From: DTKY01 sp037440765
GTDB lineage: Bacteria > Acidobacteriota > Terriglobia > Bryobacterales > Bryobacteraceae
NCBI GenBank assembly: GCA_037440765.1
Contig: JBBITL010000056.1
Coordinates: forward strand, 1 to 28,690
DNA: 28,690 bases
Reading direction: 5' to 3'
The notes under the pieces are model-generated. The model had not been told where the DNA came from and made no database searches. It saw only the letters and a list, made by a program, of their open reading frames with translations. This document shows positions 7,280-14,749 of the stretch, in pieces. Numbering within the stretch: the first letter of the stretch is position 1; each line of letters opens with the position of its first letter. Both the position numbers and the translations under genes were made by a program.

Positions 7280-8678
7280 AACCGGGGAAGCTCTGAGAGG
7301 CGTCGTCCAGGATCAGGACCCAGTCGTTGCCGGGGGCGGGAGTGCCCGGCGGCGTGAAGGTGCGGACTCCCTGGTTCGGAAACGTCCCGATGGGCTGGAG
7401 GCTGCCGTCCCGCGGGCTGTACCACGCGGCGCGAACCTCGCTGCCCGAGACCGCCCCCATGCGGATCTCGAAGGGACGGCCCGTGTAGGTGTAGGCCAAC
7501 AGGTAGGACTTTCCCCGCGTCGCGACGACACGGTTGTAGCGCACGCCATTCTCCCCGGCGATCACGCTCTGATCCGGGACGCGCTCGAAGAACGGCCTTG
7601 ACAGGATCAGGTTCTTCAGATGCTGCATCTGACCCGAGCCCGGTTCGTCGATGGCTTCGTGCCAGAAGTTGCGGACGCCGTAAGAACCCTTTCCCACGCC
7701 CGGCTTGTGCATCTGCATCACCGCGTTGCTGCCGTAAGTGTGTCCGAAGGAACCGGCAAACACCGACCAGTAGGCGTACCGCCGGCAGTCGGCCGCCGTC
7801 CAGTAGGGCTGAGACGGGTCGTGCAGGCCCTGGGGAATGTTCTCGTAGGAGGGCTCCGCGTCCAGCGTCGGCTTGGCTGGAGTCATGGCGTAGTCCTCCG
7901 CCACGAAGCGCCAGTTGTCCTCCCCCCTGCGCTTGGGCGTATCGTCCTGGTCGTAGCGCCGGTGGCCGGACTGGAACATGTTGAAGTCCAGCCACGGCTC
8001 GTTGTGGAACCACTCGGAGGACTGCGTGCGGCCGAAGGGATGAAACGTCACCAGGCGCGCCGGGGCCGTCTGTTTCAACGTCAGCCCAAGCAATCTCCAC
8101 ACTTCCATCTGGTCGTCTCCGCGGACGTCGCCTCCGTTGACCAGGATGATGTTGGGCCTGTCGCCATAGCGCCCGGTCAGGAACCGGGCATAGGCGGCAG
8201 CGTTACTGAGGTTGAGCCCGCCGCTCTTGACCACGCTGCCCCAGGTCGGCAGCAGGGCGATGAAGATGCCCTTCCCGGCGGCGCGATCCACCACCCAGTC
8301 GACATGGTCCCAGTAGTCGTATTCGCCCGGCTTGGACGGGTCCCGGCCCGGCGTCAGGTTGGGCCGTGCCGGGTCTCTTCCGATCAGGGCGGGGACGCCG
8401 TAGGCGCTCTGGTCGGCCAGGCCGTGCAGAGCCACGGCCTGCACCACGTTGAAGCCCTTGCCGCGGCGGTCCTCCAGGTACCGCTCCGTCTCAGCGCGAT
8501 CCAGCCTTTGGAACAGCAGCCAGGCCGTGTCCCCGAGCCAGAAGAAGGGCGTTCCATCCTGGTGTTGGAGGAACCGCCCGTTAGGTGACACCGCCAGGGG
8601 GCCGGTCCTGGCCGTGCCGGCGTACCAGCCGGCCAGGCACACGCCCGCCACAAGGAGAGCAGCCACGCCTGTCTTCAT
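7263..8678 (-). CDS. Secreted GH140-like glycoside hydrolase (apiosidase-like, DUF4038)
   Basis: 471-residue exported hydrolase. Residues 1-24 are a signal peptide or anchor (hydrophobic VAALLVAGVCLAGWYAG). The DUF4038 TIM-barrel follows: FFWLGDTAWLLFQRLDR (46-61), a NGGDVRGDD loop (181-189) and DAEPSYENIP (273-282). Asp184 and Glu275 are my candidates for acid/base and nucleophile by analogy with GH140; this is not proven. The last ~90 residues are the beta-sandwich often called putative collagen-binding. GH140 members cleave apiose linkages in the side chains of rhamnogalacturonan II. The gene starts 6 bp behind the last BMC vertex gene, and its GAGG ribosome site touches that gene's stop codon, so it is the distal gene of the microcompartment operon. 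The lipobox is not convincing (Val before Cys14). Confidence 0.85.
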   Translation of the reverse strand: MKTGVAALLVAGVCLAGWYAGTARTGPLAVSPNGRFLQHQDGTPFFWLGDTAWLLFQRLDRAETERYLEDRRGKGFNVVQAVALHGLADQSAYGVPALIGRDPARPNLTPGRDPSKPGEYDYWDHVDWVVDRAAGKGIFIALLPTWGSVVKSGGLNLSNAAAYARFLTGRYGDRPNIILVNGGDVRGDDQMEVWRLLGLTLKQTAPARLVTFHPFGRTQSSEWFHNEPWLDFNMFQSGHRRYDQDDTPKRRGEDNWRFVAEDYAMTPAKPTLDAEPSYENIPQGLHDPSQPYWTAADCRRYAYWSVFAGSFGHTYGSNAVMQMHKPGVGKGSYGVRNFWHEAIDEPGSGQMQHLKNLILSRPFFERVPDQSVIAGENGVRYNRVVATRGKSYLLAYTYTGRPFEIRMGAVSGSEVRAAWYSPRDGSLQPIGTFPNQGVRTFTPPGTPAPGNDWVLILDDASQSFPGFRPAT

Positions 8679-8684
8679 ATGTCC

Positions 8685-8969
8685 TCACACGGTATCGGAC
8701 GGCAGATAGTCCACACGGTCCACAATGCCGAGGACGGCCATGTCCACGGGTGAGGGGCCCAGCCCCACGGAACTGAATGCCGCGTAGCCGTCGGTGGTGA
8801 GGAGCACGGTCTCGCCGGCGCCCGCGCCCACCGCGTCCACAGCCACCACCGCGTCGCCGCGGTCGGTTCCGTCCAGGTTCAGCGGCTGCACCACCAGGAT
8901 CTTGCGCCCCTCGTAGGAAGAGTGCTTCTGCGTCGCCACCACCTCGCCGATAACGCGGGCGATCAGCAC
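8685..8969 (-). CDS. BMC-P vertex protein, third copy
   Basis: 94-residue EutN/CcmL-family protein that forms pentamers closing the vertices of a bacterial microcompartment shell. Family features are the start MLIARVIGEVVAT, the core ILVVQPLNLDG, the conserved turn AVDAVGAGAGETVLL and the ending AVLGIVDRVD. Its start overlaps the end of the preceding BMC-P gene by seven bases, implying coupled translation. Read order is aldolase, BMC-H, three BMC-P, hydrolase, so this is the promoter-distal pentamer gene. Three divergent vertex paralogues are characteristic of PVM-type loci. Confidence 0.95.
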   Translation of the reverse strand: MLIARVIGEVVATQKHSSYEGRKILVVQPLNLDGTDRGDAVVAVDAVGAGAGETVLLTTDGYAAFSSVGLGPSPVDMAVLGIVDRVDYLPSDTV

Positions 8970-9244
8970 GACGCGCCTCGCTTGATGTGGAGCTCATCCA
9001 CAATGGCCACTATGGTGTTGTCGCTGGGGACATCTGCCGGAAGGAAGGCGTAGCTGGCTTCCCTGCCCCTGGTGTAGTAGACCAGCTCGCCGGCGCCCGC
9101 GCCCGTGCAATCGGCGCAGACCAGGGGCTTGCCGGTGTTGTTCAGCTCCGGCGTGAGCGGTTGGACTACCAGCAGCCGTTTCCCCTCGAGCGCAGCCGCC
9201 TTGACGGTGCACCAGACCCGGCCAACGACCCTTCCCAGGAGCAT
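8963..9244 (-). CDS. BMC-P vertex protein, second copy
   Basis: 93-residue EutN/CcmL-family pentamer. The core LLVVQPLTPE, the turn GAGAGELVYYT and the ending IVAIVDELH fit the family. It differs from the other two copies in having several cysteines (WCTVK, VCADCTGAG, a C-terminal GASC) and a longer loop before the last strand. It starts five bases after the stop of the first copy and overlaps the third by seven bases. The cysteines could simply be structural or could matter for redox; nothing in the sequence decides this. Confidence 0.95.
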   Translation of the reverse strand: MLLGRVVGRVWCTVKAAALEGKRLLVVQPLTPELNNTGKPLVCADCTGAGAGELVYYTRGREASYAFLPADVPSDNTIVAIVDELHIKRGASC

Positions 9245-9249
9245 GCGGT

Positions 9250-9528
9250 TTACCCCGCCGGGCTGTCCAGGCTGACTGTATCCACGATGCCCACGATGAC
9301 GGTGTCCACCGGCCGGTCCTTGCAGCCTTCCGCCATGCGGGCGCTGCTGCCGGACACGGCGATGACCATCTCGCGGCTTCCGGCTCCCACCGTGTCGACG
9401 GCCACCACGTAGCCCGCTTCCGGCTTGCCCTCCGGTGAGACGGGCCTCAGAAGGAGAAGCTTCTTGCCCTCCAGACGGGGGTCCTTGCGGGTGGCCACCA
9501 CCGTCCCCGATACGCGAGCCAGGATCAT
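9250..9528 (-). CDS. BMC-P vertex protein, first copy
   Basis: 92-residue EutN/CcmL-family pentamer (MILARVSGTVVATRK, core LLLLRPVSPEG, ending VIVGIVDTVS). The conserved turn reads VGAGSREMV where the other copies have GAGAGE, a visible departure in the family's best conserved loop. The ATG at 9528 overlaps the stop of the BMC-H gene (ATGA), which fixes the start; the open frame continues 63 codons further upstream, but that extension only shadows the BMC-H gene. Confidence 0.95.
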   Translation of the reverse strand: MILARVSGTVVATRKDPRLEGKKLLLLRPVSPEGKPEAGYVVAVDTVGAGSREMVIAVSGSSARMAEGCKDRPVDTVIVGIVDTVSLDSPAG

Positions 9529-9815
9529 TTGCCGGCGTTCGCCTTGCCGATGGGCAGGACGTCTTCCAGGCTGGGGTGCGGGCGCGGGATCACGTGCACG
9601 GCGATGAGCTCGCCCACGCGGCGCGCCGCGGCTGCTCCGGCGTCGGTGGCAGCGCGCACGGCCGCCACGTCGCCGCGGACCAGGGCCGTGACGTAGCCCG
9701 ACCCGACCTTTTCCCACCCCACCACGGTCACCTTGGCCGCCTTCACCATCGCGTCTGCGGCTTCGATCAGCGCCACCAGCCCGCGAGTCTCGATCATTCC
9801 CAACGCTTCACCCAT
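9525..9815 (-). CDS. BMC-H hexameric shell protein 1
   Basis: 96-residue shell protein of the CcmK/PduA family that tiles the facets of the microcompartment and provides its metabolite pores. Features: LGMIETRGLVALIEAADAMV, the pore region EKVGSGYV, VRGDVAAVRAATDAG, and the tail GELIAVHVIPRPH. ATG 9815 has GGAGG just upstream (9820-9824). The gene lies 33 bases behind the aldolase and overlaps the first BMC-P by four bases. By hand alignment it is about three-quarters identical over 78 residues to the second BMC-H at 28220-28510; the pore-flanking residues and the C-terminal tails differ most. Confidence 0.97.
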   Translation of the reverse strand: MGEALGMIETRGLVALIEAADAMVKAAKVTVVGWEKVGSGYVTALVRGDVAAVRAATDAGAAAARRVGELIAVHVIPRPHPSLEDVLPIGKANAGK

Positions 9816-9848
9816 TGGCCCTCCAAAAGAGAACTTCAGATTCCGATT

Positions 9849-10628
9849 CTACGAAATTCCACGCGCCTTCAGCGCCTGCTCGACCAGCGCGACCAGCTCT
9901 TCCCGGGTCACCGAGAGGCGCCCACCCGCCGGTCCCGCTTCCTCGGCCGGGACCGGACAGGCCGGCTCACCGGCGGCAGCGGCCCTCACGCCGTAGCGTG
10001 TGCGCGCGTCCACCAGTTTCTGCACCTCGCCCCGCGGCAGCACCGTCGGCCCCCCCAGCAACTCCGCCACCAGCGTGATCCGCGCGAAGTGCTCCACTGT
10101 CTCCATCCGGAAAAACGCCTTGAAAACGTCCTCCCCGTAACATACGGCGCCGTGGTTTCCCATCATCAGCGCGTCGTACTTGGGGATCAGAGGCAGCATC
10201 GGCTCGATCAGGGCGGGTGTGCCCGGCAGCCCGTAGCCGGCCAGCGGCACGCATCCCAGGCCGATGATGACCTCTGGCAGCAGGGCCAGGTTCAGTGCCC
10301 GGCCGGCGGTGGCGAATCCGGTGGCCACCGGAGGATGCGCGTGCAGCACGGCCCGCACGTCCGGGCGCAGGTCGTAGACCGCCACGTGCATGGCGATCTC
10401 GGTGGTCCCCTTCAGGCGGCCCTGGATATGGTTCCCCTTGCGGTCCACGATTATCAGGTCGTCCGGGTGCATCAGCCCCTTGCACACTCCCGTGGGCGTG
10501 CACAGGATACGCTCTTCGTCCAGACGGATTGTGATGTTGCCGTCGTTGGCGGCGATCCACTCCTTCTGCCAAACGTAGCGGCCGATCTCGACTATATCCT
10601 GCCGGTGTTCACGTTCCGTCTTGGGCAT
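9849..10628 (-). CDS. Class II aldolase (FucA/RhaD-like) with C-terminal encapsulation peptide
   Basis: 259-residue zinc aldolase of the L-fuculose-1-phosphate/L-rhamnulose-1-phosphate family, producing DHAP and L-lactaldehyde. The active-site residues are Glu77, His96 and His98 in VLHAHPP, and His159 in MMGNHG. They match E. coli FucA Glu73/His92/His94/His155 with a constant offset of four, which supports ATG 10628. The catalytic domain ends near residue 215. An Ala/Pro/Gly-rich linker (216-237) follows, then an amphipathic helix TREELVALVEQALKARGI (241-258), the typical layout of an encapsulation peptide. It is the first gene of the BMC operon and the likely signature enzyme. No Shine-Dalgarno is visible, and a TACAAT box lies about ten bases upstream. 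Whether the substrate is the fucose or rhamnose derivative cannot be decided. Confidence 0.92.
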   Translation of the reverse strand: MPKTEREHRQDIVEIGRYVWQKEWIAANDGNITIRLDEERILCTPTGVCKGLMHPDDLIIVDRKGNHIQGRLKGTTEIAMHVAVYDLRPDVRAVLHAHPPVATGFATAGRALNLALLPEVIIGLGCVPLAGYGLPGTPALIEPMLPLIPKYDALMMGNHGAVCYGEDVFKAFFRMETVEHFARITLVAELLGGPTVLPRGEVQKLVDARTRYGVRAAAAGEPACPVPAEEAGPAGGRLSVTREELVALVEQALKARGIS

Positions 10629-10638
10629 TGGAACAACG

Positions 10639-10665
10639 ATTGTATCAGAGTCGCGAATGTACAAT
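10639..10665. promoter_or_regulatory. Inverted repeat between BMC operon and rhomboid gene: divergent -10 boxes or operator
   Basis: ATTGTA (10639-10644) and TACAAT (10660-10665) form a perfect 6-bp inverted repeat with a 15-base centre. Each arm reads TACAAT, five of six matches to a -10 box, towards one of the two divergent genes, and each lies about 8-10 bases before the chosen start codon. Neither gene has a Shine-Dalgarno, so near-leaderless transcripts in both directions are plausible. An operator for a regulator of the BMC operon is the alternative. No good -35 boxes at normal spacing are visible. Confidence 0.4.
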
Positions 10666-10673
10666 GGTTTTAC

Positions 10674-11507
10674 GTGGAAAAACGCCGCATGTGCCCGCAA
10701 TGCCGGGCCTTCATCACGAAGGACGACCGTACCTGCCCCTACTGCCAGACCCCGGTAGGCCCCCGCGCCGTGGATCGCCGCCAGCCGGGACAGATCCTGG
10801 GCGGGCTGATCCCCCAGGCCAACTTCACCATCTCGATGATCCTGCTGCTGAACCTGGGGCTGTACGCAGCGACGGCCATCTACAGCATCCGCAGCGGAGG
10901 CGGCGGGGGCTGGATGGACGTGGACGGCCTCACCCTTTTCCGCTTCGGCGCCAAGTACCCGCCCGCCATGGAGGCCGGAGAGTGGTGGCGGCTGGTGACG
11001 GCGGGCTTTCTCCACGGGGGCCTGTTTCACATCTTCATGAACTCCTGGGTGCTGTACGACGTGGGGGCGCAGGTGGAGCAGATCTACGGCACGCGGCGGC
11101 TGCTGGTGTTCTACTTCGCCTCCACGGTGTGCGGCTTCGCCGCCAGCACGTGGTGGTCTGCGTCGCTTTCGGTGGGAGCCTCGGCTGGACTGATGGGCCT
11201 GGTAGGCGCGATGATAGCCCTGGGCGTCCGATACAAGGATTCGCTGGGCCTGGCCATCCGCGGGATGTACATACGTTGGGTTATCTACATTCTGCTGATC
11301 GGCCTGCTGCCCGGGTTGCGGGTGGACAATGCGGCGCACATCGGAGGTCTGGCGGCGGGGTTCGGCTGCGCGTGGCTCAGCGGCCTGCCGTCGGTCAGGG
11401 ACACGGCTCGCGAGCGCGTGCTGCGCATGGGCGCTTACGCCGCCGTGGCCATCACCATCCTCTGCTTCCTCCAGATGGTGCTCTCGGTCCGCCAGCCGGC
11501 GCAGTGA
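10674..11507 (+). CDS. Rhomboid intramembrane serine protease with N-terminal zinc ribbon
   Basis: 277 residues if started at GTG 10674; ATG 10689 is the alternative. The first ~25 residues are a zinc ribbon, CPQC...CPYC. A rhomboid fold of about six spans follows: GEWWRLVTAGFLHGGLFHIFMN, GASAGLMG with catalytic Ser170, and NAAHIGGLAAGF with catalytic His222, giving the Ser-His dyad in the membrane. A final hydrophobic segment near 250-270 adds one more span. It lies divergent to the BMC aldolase, 45 bases apart. No ribosome site precedes either start, and TACAAT at 10660-10665 would put transcription almost at the GTG. Substrates are unknown. Confidence 0.9.
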   Translation: MEKRRMCPQCRAFITKDDRTCPYCQTPVGPRAVDRRQPGQILGGLIPQANFTISMILLLNLGLYAATAIYSIRSGGGGGWMDVDGLTLFRFGAKYPPAMEAGEWWRLVTAGFLHGGLFHIFMNSWVLYDVGAQVEQIYGTRRLLVFYFASTVCGFAASTWWSASLSVGASAGLMGLVGAMIALGVRYKDSLGLAIRGMYIRWVIYILLIGLLPGLRVDNAAHIGGLAAGFGCAWLSGLPSVRDTARERVLRMGAYAAVAITILCFLQMVLSVRQPAQ

Positions 11508-11572
11508 GCCTGCCTCAACCGCTGGCGTCCCGAGTCAAGAGTCCGCTGAACAAATTCGCCCGCTTTGACGCG

Positions 11573-11610
11573 CGCGGTTCCATGCTTTCGAGGTGCTCCA
11601 CAGAACCGCG
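11573..11610 (+). terminator. Possible hairpin behind the rhomboid gene
   Basis: Eight-base inverted repeat CGCGGTTC (11573-11580) / GAACCGCG (11603-11610) with a 22-base loop, 66 bases after the rhomboid stop. The loop is long and no T-run follows, so the terminator reading is weak. The rest of 11508-11683 holds no gene I can support. Confidence 0.2.
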
Positions 11611-11683
11611 ACCGTGAGGGAGCGGGCTTGCGGGCCTGCGGACTTCTGACTTGGGACACCATGGTGCTATCCTACGTCGTGCC

Positions 11684-12643
11684 ATGAGACCCCGGCTGCC
11701 TGTGATGATCGTTTCGATGGCGGCGCTTGCGTGCGGCGTCTTCGCACAGACCGCAACGCAGCGCTACCGCAGCAAGATCACGATCTTCGACTTCGAGGCT
11801 CGCGCCACCAGGACGGTCTACGAAGCCGACCAGGTGATCGAGGCCCCCAACTGGTCGCGCGACGGGAAGTTCCTGCTGGTGAACGCCGGCGGCAACCTGT
11901 ACCGGCTGCCTGTGACCGGCCCGCCCGAACTTCAGCAGATCCATCTCGGTGAGGGCGGTTACCGCTGCAACAACGACCACGATTTTTCTCCTGACGGGAG
12001 GCTGATCGCCTTCTCCGCGTCGAGCCCGTCATCGCGCGTCTCCCAGGTCTATGTAGCCCGCGCCGACGGCTCCAACGTGAGGCTGCTGACGCCGGCGCCG
12101 TTTCCCAGTTACTTTCACGGCTGGTCTCCCGACGGCAGGTGGCTGGCGTTCGTGGGCCAGCGCGAGGGCAAGTACGAGCTGTTCCGCGTCCCGGTGGACG
12201 GCGGCCCCGAGCAGCGGCTGACCTCGGCCGGCGCCTATGACGACGGACCCGAGTACACCCCCGACGGCAAGTGGATCTACTTCAACTCCAACCGCTCCGG
12301 CGCCTGGGAGATCTGGCGCATACCAGCCGGCGGGGGCGGCCCCAGCGACGCCCTCGCCGAGCGCATCACCAACGACGGCCCGGAGGACTGGTTCCCCCAC
12401 ATTTCGCCCGACGGACGGTGGATGGTGTGGCTGGCGTTCCCCAAGGGCACCAAGGGCCACAACGACAAGATGGCGGGCATGATCCTGCGCGCCATGCCCG
12501 TGCCCGGCGACAAGCCCGCGCCCGCCAGGATCGAGACCCTGACGACGTTTTTCGGAGGCCAGGGGACCATCAATGTGAATTCCTGGTCGCCGGACTCCCG
12601 GCAGTTCGCCTACGTGGTCTACGAGCCCCTGCCGCCGCGCTGA
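11684..12643 (+). CDS. TolB-like beta-propeller protein, exported
   Basis: 319-residue protein with an N-terminal signal peptide (about residues 1-24, ending VFA-QT) and repeated PD40/WD40-like blades: NWSRDGKFLLVN, DFSPDGRLIAFS, GWSPDGRWLAFVG, EYTPDGKWIYFNS, HISPDGRWMVWLA and SWSPDSRQFAYVV. This is the repeat pattern of the TolB propeller, so a periplasmic binding or scaffolding role is likely; there is no peptidase domain behind the propeller. I start at ATG 11684 because the signal sequence begins there; the upstream ATG at 11651 adds a non-hydrophobic leader. It is not TolB itself, which lies in a tol-pal cluster not seen here. Confidence 0.85.
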   Translation: MRPRLPVMIVSMAALACGVFAQTATQRYRSKITIFDFEARATRTVYEADQVIEAPNWSRDGKFLLVNAGGNLYRLPVTGPPELQQIHLGEGGYRCNNDHDFSPDGRLIAFSASSPSSRVSQVYVARADGSNVRLLTPAPFPSYFHGWSPDGRWLAFVGQREGKYELFRVPVDGGPEQRLTSAGAYDDGPEYTPDGKWIYFNSNRSGAWEIWRIPAGGGGPSDALAERITNDGPEDWFPHISPDGRWMVWLAFPKGTKGHNDKMAGMILRAMPVPGDKPAPARIETLTTFFGGQGTINVNSWSPDSRQFAYVVYEPLPPR

Positions 12644-12677
12644 GTGAAGGCGCGGCGCGTGGAGGACTGCCCCGGTC

Positions 12678-14168
12678 TCACTGAGCCGGAGCGCCCCAGT
12701 CCAGCGCCAGCCGGACCAAGGTTCTGACGGGGAGCCCGGAAGGGCCTTTCGCCATGTACGGCTTGGCTTCTTCCAGCCAGGCCGTGCCGGCGATGTCAAG
12801 GTGAACCCAGGGCGTGTCTTCGGCGAATTCCTTGAGGAACATGGAGGCGGTGACAGCGCCGCCCCAGCGGTTCCCGATGTTGGGCATGTCGGCGAAGGCG
12901 CTCTTCAGGGCGTCCTTGTACTCGTCGTCAAGGGGCATGCGCCAGAACTTCTCTCCGGATGCCGCCGCCGCGGCCAGCACCCTGGCGGCGAGCGCCTCTT
13001 CGTTGGAGAAGGCGCCCACGTACACATGGCCCAGGGCCACCACGATGGCGCCGGTCAGCGTGGCGGCGTCCACCAGGTGGGTGCATCCGAGCCGCCTGGC
13101 GTAAGTCATCGTGTCGGCCAGAATCAGCCGGCCCTCAGCGTCGGTGTTGAGCACCTCCACCGTCTTGCCGGAGAGCGTGGTCACGATGTCGCCCGGCCTC
13201 TGGGCGCGCCCGCCGGGCATGTTCTCCACCGCCGGCACCAGGGCCGTCACCTGGATGCGCGGCTTCAGCCGCGCCAGGGCGCGCATGGCGCCGATAGCGG
13301 CCGCACCGCCGGCCATGTCGTACTTCATCTTGTCCATGTTCTCGCTCGGCTTGATGGAGATGCCGCCGGTGTCGAACGTGATTCCCTTGCCGAGAAGGCC
13401 CAGGTGGACGCCCTCAGGCGACGGGCTGTCTGGACGGTAGCGGAGGATGATGAGGGCCGGCGGCTCCTCAGAGCCGGCGGCCACGCCGAGCAACGCCCCC
13501 ATTCCGAGTTGCCGCATGCGGTCGCGGTCCAGGACCTCGCACTCCAGGCCCTCCTCGGCCGCCATCCTGGCGGCCCGCTCGGCGAGCACGAGCGGCGTGA
13601 GGCGGTTGGCGGGCTCGCTCACCAGATCCCTGGCGAAATTCTGTGATTCGGCTGCGATGCGCCCCACGCGCGCTGCTTCCTCCAGCGGAGGCGCCAGGCT
13701 GTCCACCACCACCGCGAAGCCGTCGACGGTCTTTCGTTCGTCGAGGTCCTTGGTCTTGTAGCGATCCGGCTCGAAGTCGCCGAGCAGGGCGCCTTCCACG
13801 GCGGCCGCGACGTGGTCCGGAGTGGTGAAGCCCGGCTCCAGAGCCAGGGCAATGCTGCGGGCGCCTTTGCCCTTCAGGAGCCGCAGCGCGGCTCCGGCCG
13901 CCCGGCGCAGGACGGAGGCTGTGAACTCCGCCCGTTTCCCTCCCCCGATGACCAGCAACCGGGAGGCCTTCAGACCCGCCGGCCGGTGTAGCAGCGCGGT
14001 CTCGAGCGACTTGCCCTTGAACTCGCCGCTGGCGTACAGGTCGCGCACCCAGCCGTCGGCGAGGTCAGGCGCGCCGGCAGCCTCGCCCTCAACCTTTTCG
14101 AAGGCCACCACCACCAGGCCGTCCGCTTCAACCTGCTCCAGGGGCGCAGAATAGACTTTGGTCTCCAT
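12678..14168 (-). CDS. pepA: Leucyl aminopeptidase (M17)
   Basis: 496-residue cytosolic di-metal aminopeptidase that removes N-terminal residues from peptides. The C-terminal catalytic domain shows the M17 ligands in order: Lys261 and Asp266 in GKGITFDTGGISIKP, Asp284 in KMKYDMAGG, and Asp343/Glu345 with Arg347 in the signature NTDAEGRLIL. The N-terminal ~170 residues are the variable macrodomain-like part. I prefer ATG 14168, which has GAGG five bases upstream; GTG 14177 would overlap the smpB stop and adds only three residues. It follows smpB by five bases in the same direction. Confidence 0.96.
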   Translation of the reverse strand: METKVYSAPLEQVEADGLVVVAFEKVEGEAAGAPDLADGWVRDLYASGEFKGKSLETALLHRPAGLKASRLLVIGGGKRAEFTASVLRRAAGAALRLLKGKGARSIALALEPGFTTPDHVAAAVEGALLGDFEPDRYKTKDLDERKTVDGFAVVVDSLAPPLEEAARVGRIAAESQNFARDLVSEPANRLTPLVLAERAARMAAEEGLECEVLDRDRMRQLGMGALLGVAAGSEEPPALIILRYRPDSPSPEGVHLGLLGKGITFDTGGISIKPSENMDKMKYDMAGGAAAIGAMRALARLKPRIQVTALVPAVENMPGGRAQRPGDIVTTLSGKTVEVLNTDAEGRLILADTMTYARRLGCTHLVDAATLTGAIVVALGHVYVGAFSNEEALAARVLAAAAASGEKFWRMPLDDEYKDALKSAFADMPNIGNRWGGAVTASMFLKEFAEDTPWVHLDIAGTAWLEEAKPYMAKGPSGLPVRTLVRLALDWGAPAQ

Positions 14169-14173
14169 ATTCC

Positions 14174-14653
14174 TCACGTGCTAAGGCGCCGCACGGCGGC
14201 CCGGGCCTCGGCCTCCTGCGTGCGCTTCCGTTCCGATTCACGCTTGTCATGCAGTTTCTTGCCCCGGCCCAGGGCCAACTCGCATTTGATGCGGCCGTTC
14301 TTGACATAGACCTTGGTCACCACCAGCGTCAGGCCCCTCTCCCGGGTCTTGCCGAGCAGTTTGGCGATCTCCTGCCGGTGCAGCAGGAGCTTCCTCCTGC
14401 GCAGGGGGTCATGGTTCATCCTGTTGCCGTGGGAGTATGGGCTGATGTGCGCGTTGACCAGCCACGCCTCATTGCCCAGCACCTCGGCGTAGCTGTCCTT
14501 GAGTTGCACCTTGCCATCCCTGGCGGACTTGACCTCGGTGCCCGTCAACGCCAAGCCGGCCTCGTAGCGCTCCAGCAGGTGGTACTCATGCGAGGCGTGG
14601 CGGTTGTGGCTCAGGATCTTCCACTTGGGTTCCGCTGGGGGTGGTTTTCCCAT
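14174..14653 (-). CDS. smpB: SsrA-binding protein
   Basis: 159-residue partner of tmRNA in trans-translation, rescuing stalled ribosomes. Motifs: ILSHNRHASHEYHLLERYEAG, LTGTEVKSAR, LKDSYAEV, NAHISPYSHGNRMNHDPLR, RKLLLHRQEI and the basic tail KKLHDKRESERKRTQE. ATG 14653 gives the usual length; the frame stays open 25 codons upstream, but that part does not resemble the family. No ssrA gene is visible nearby. The 96 bases between smpB and the secretin start form a shared divergent promoter region without a clear hexamer pair. Confidence 0.97.
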   Translation of the reverse strand: MGKPPPAEPKWKILSHNRHASHEYHLLERYEAGLALTGTEVKSARDGKVQLKDSYAEVLGNEAWLVNAHISPYSHGNRMNHDPLRRRKLLLHRQEIAKLLGKTRERGLTLVVTKVYVKNGRIKCELALGRGKKLHDKRESERKRTQEAEARAAVRRLST

Positions 14654-14749
14654 GCACGCGGGCAAGCCGAACAGCGTCCAGTACTTATGTGAACGCCATC
14701 GGCCGTTGCGACAGCTATATCTTAGCATACGCCCATGGGAGCCAATAAG

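Noticed and set aside
8620..8678. Lipoprotein signal on the GH140-like protein
   Set aside because: The residue before Cys14 is Val, which does not fit the lipobox; an ordinary signal peptide or anchor is the safer reading.
9435..11507. A 690-codon open frame on the plus strand running through the BMC genes into the rhomboid gene
   Set aside because: Only the part from 10674 shows a real protein (zinc ribbon and rhomboid motifs); the rest is antisense to well-supported BMC genes and is compositionally biased.
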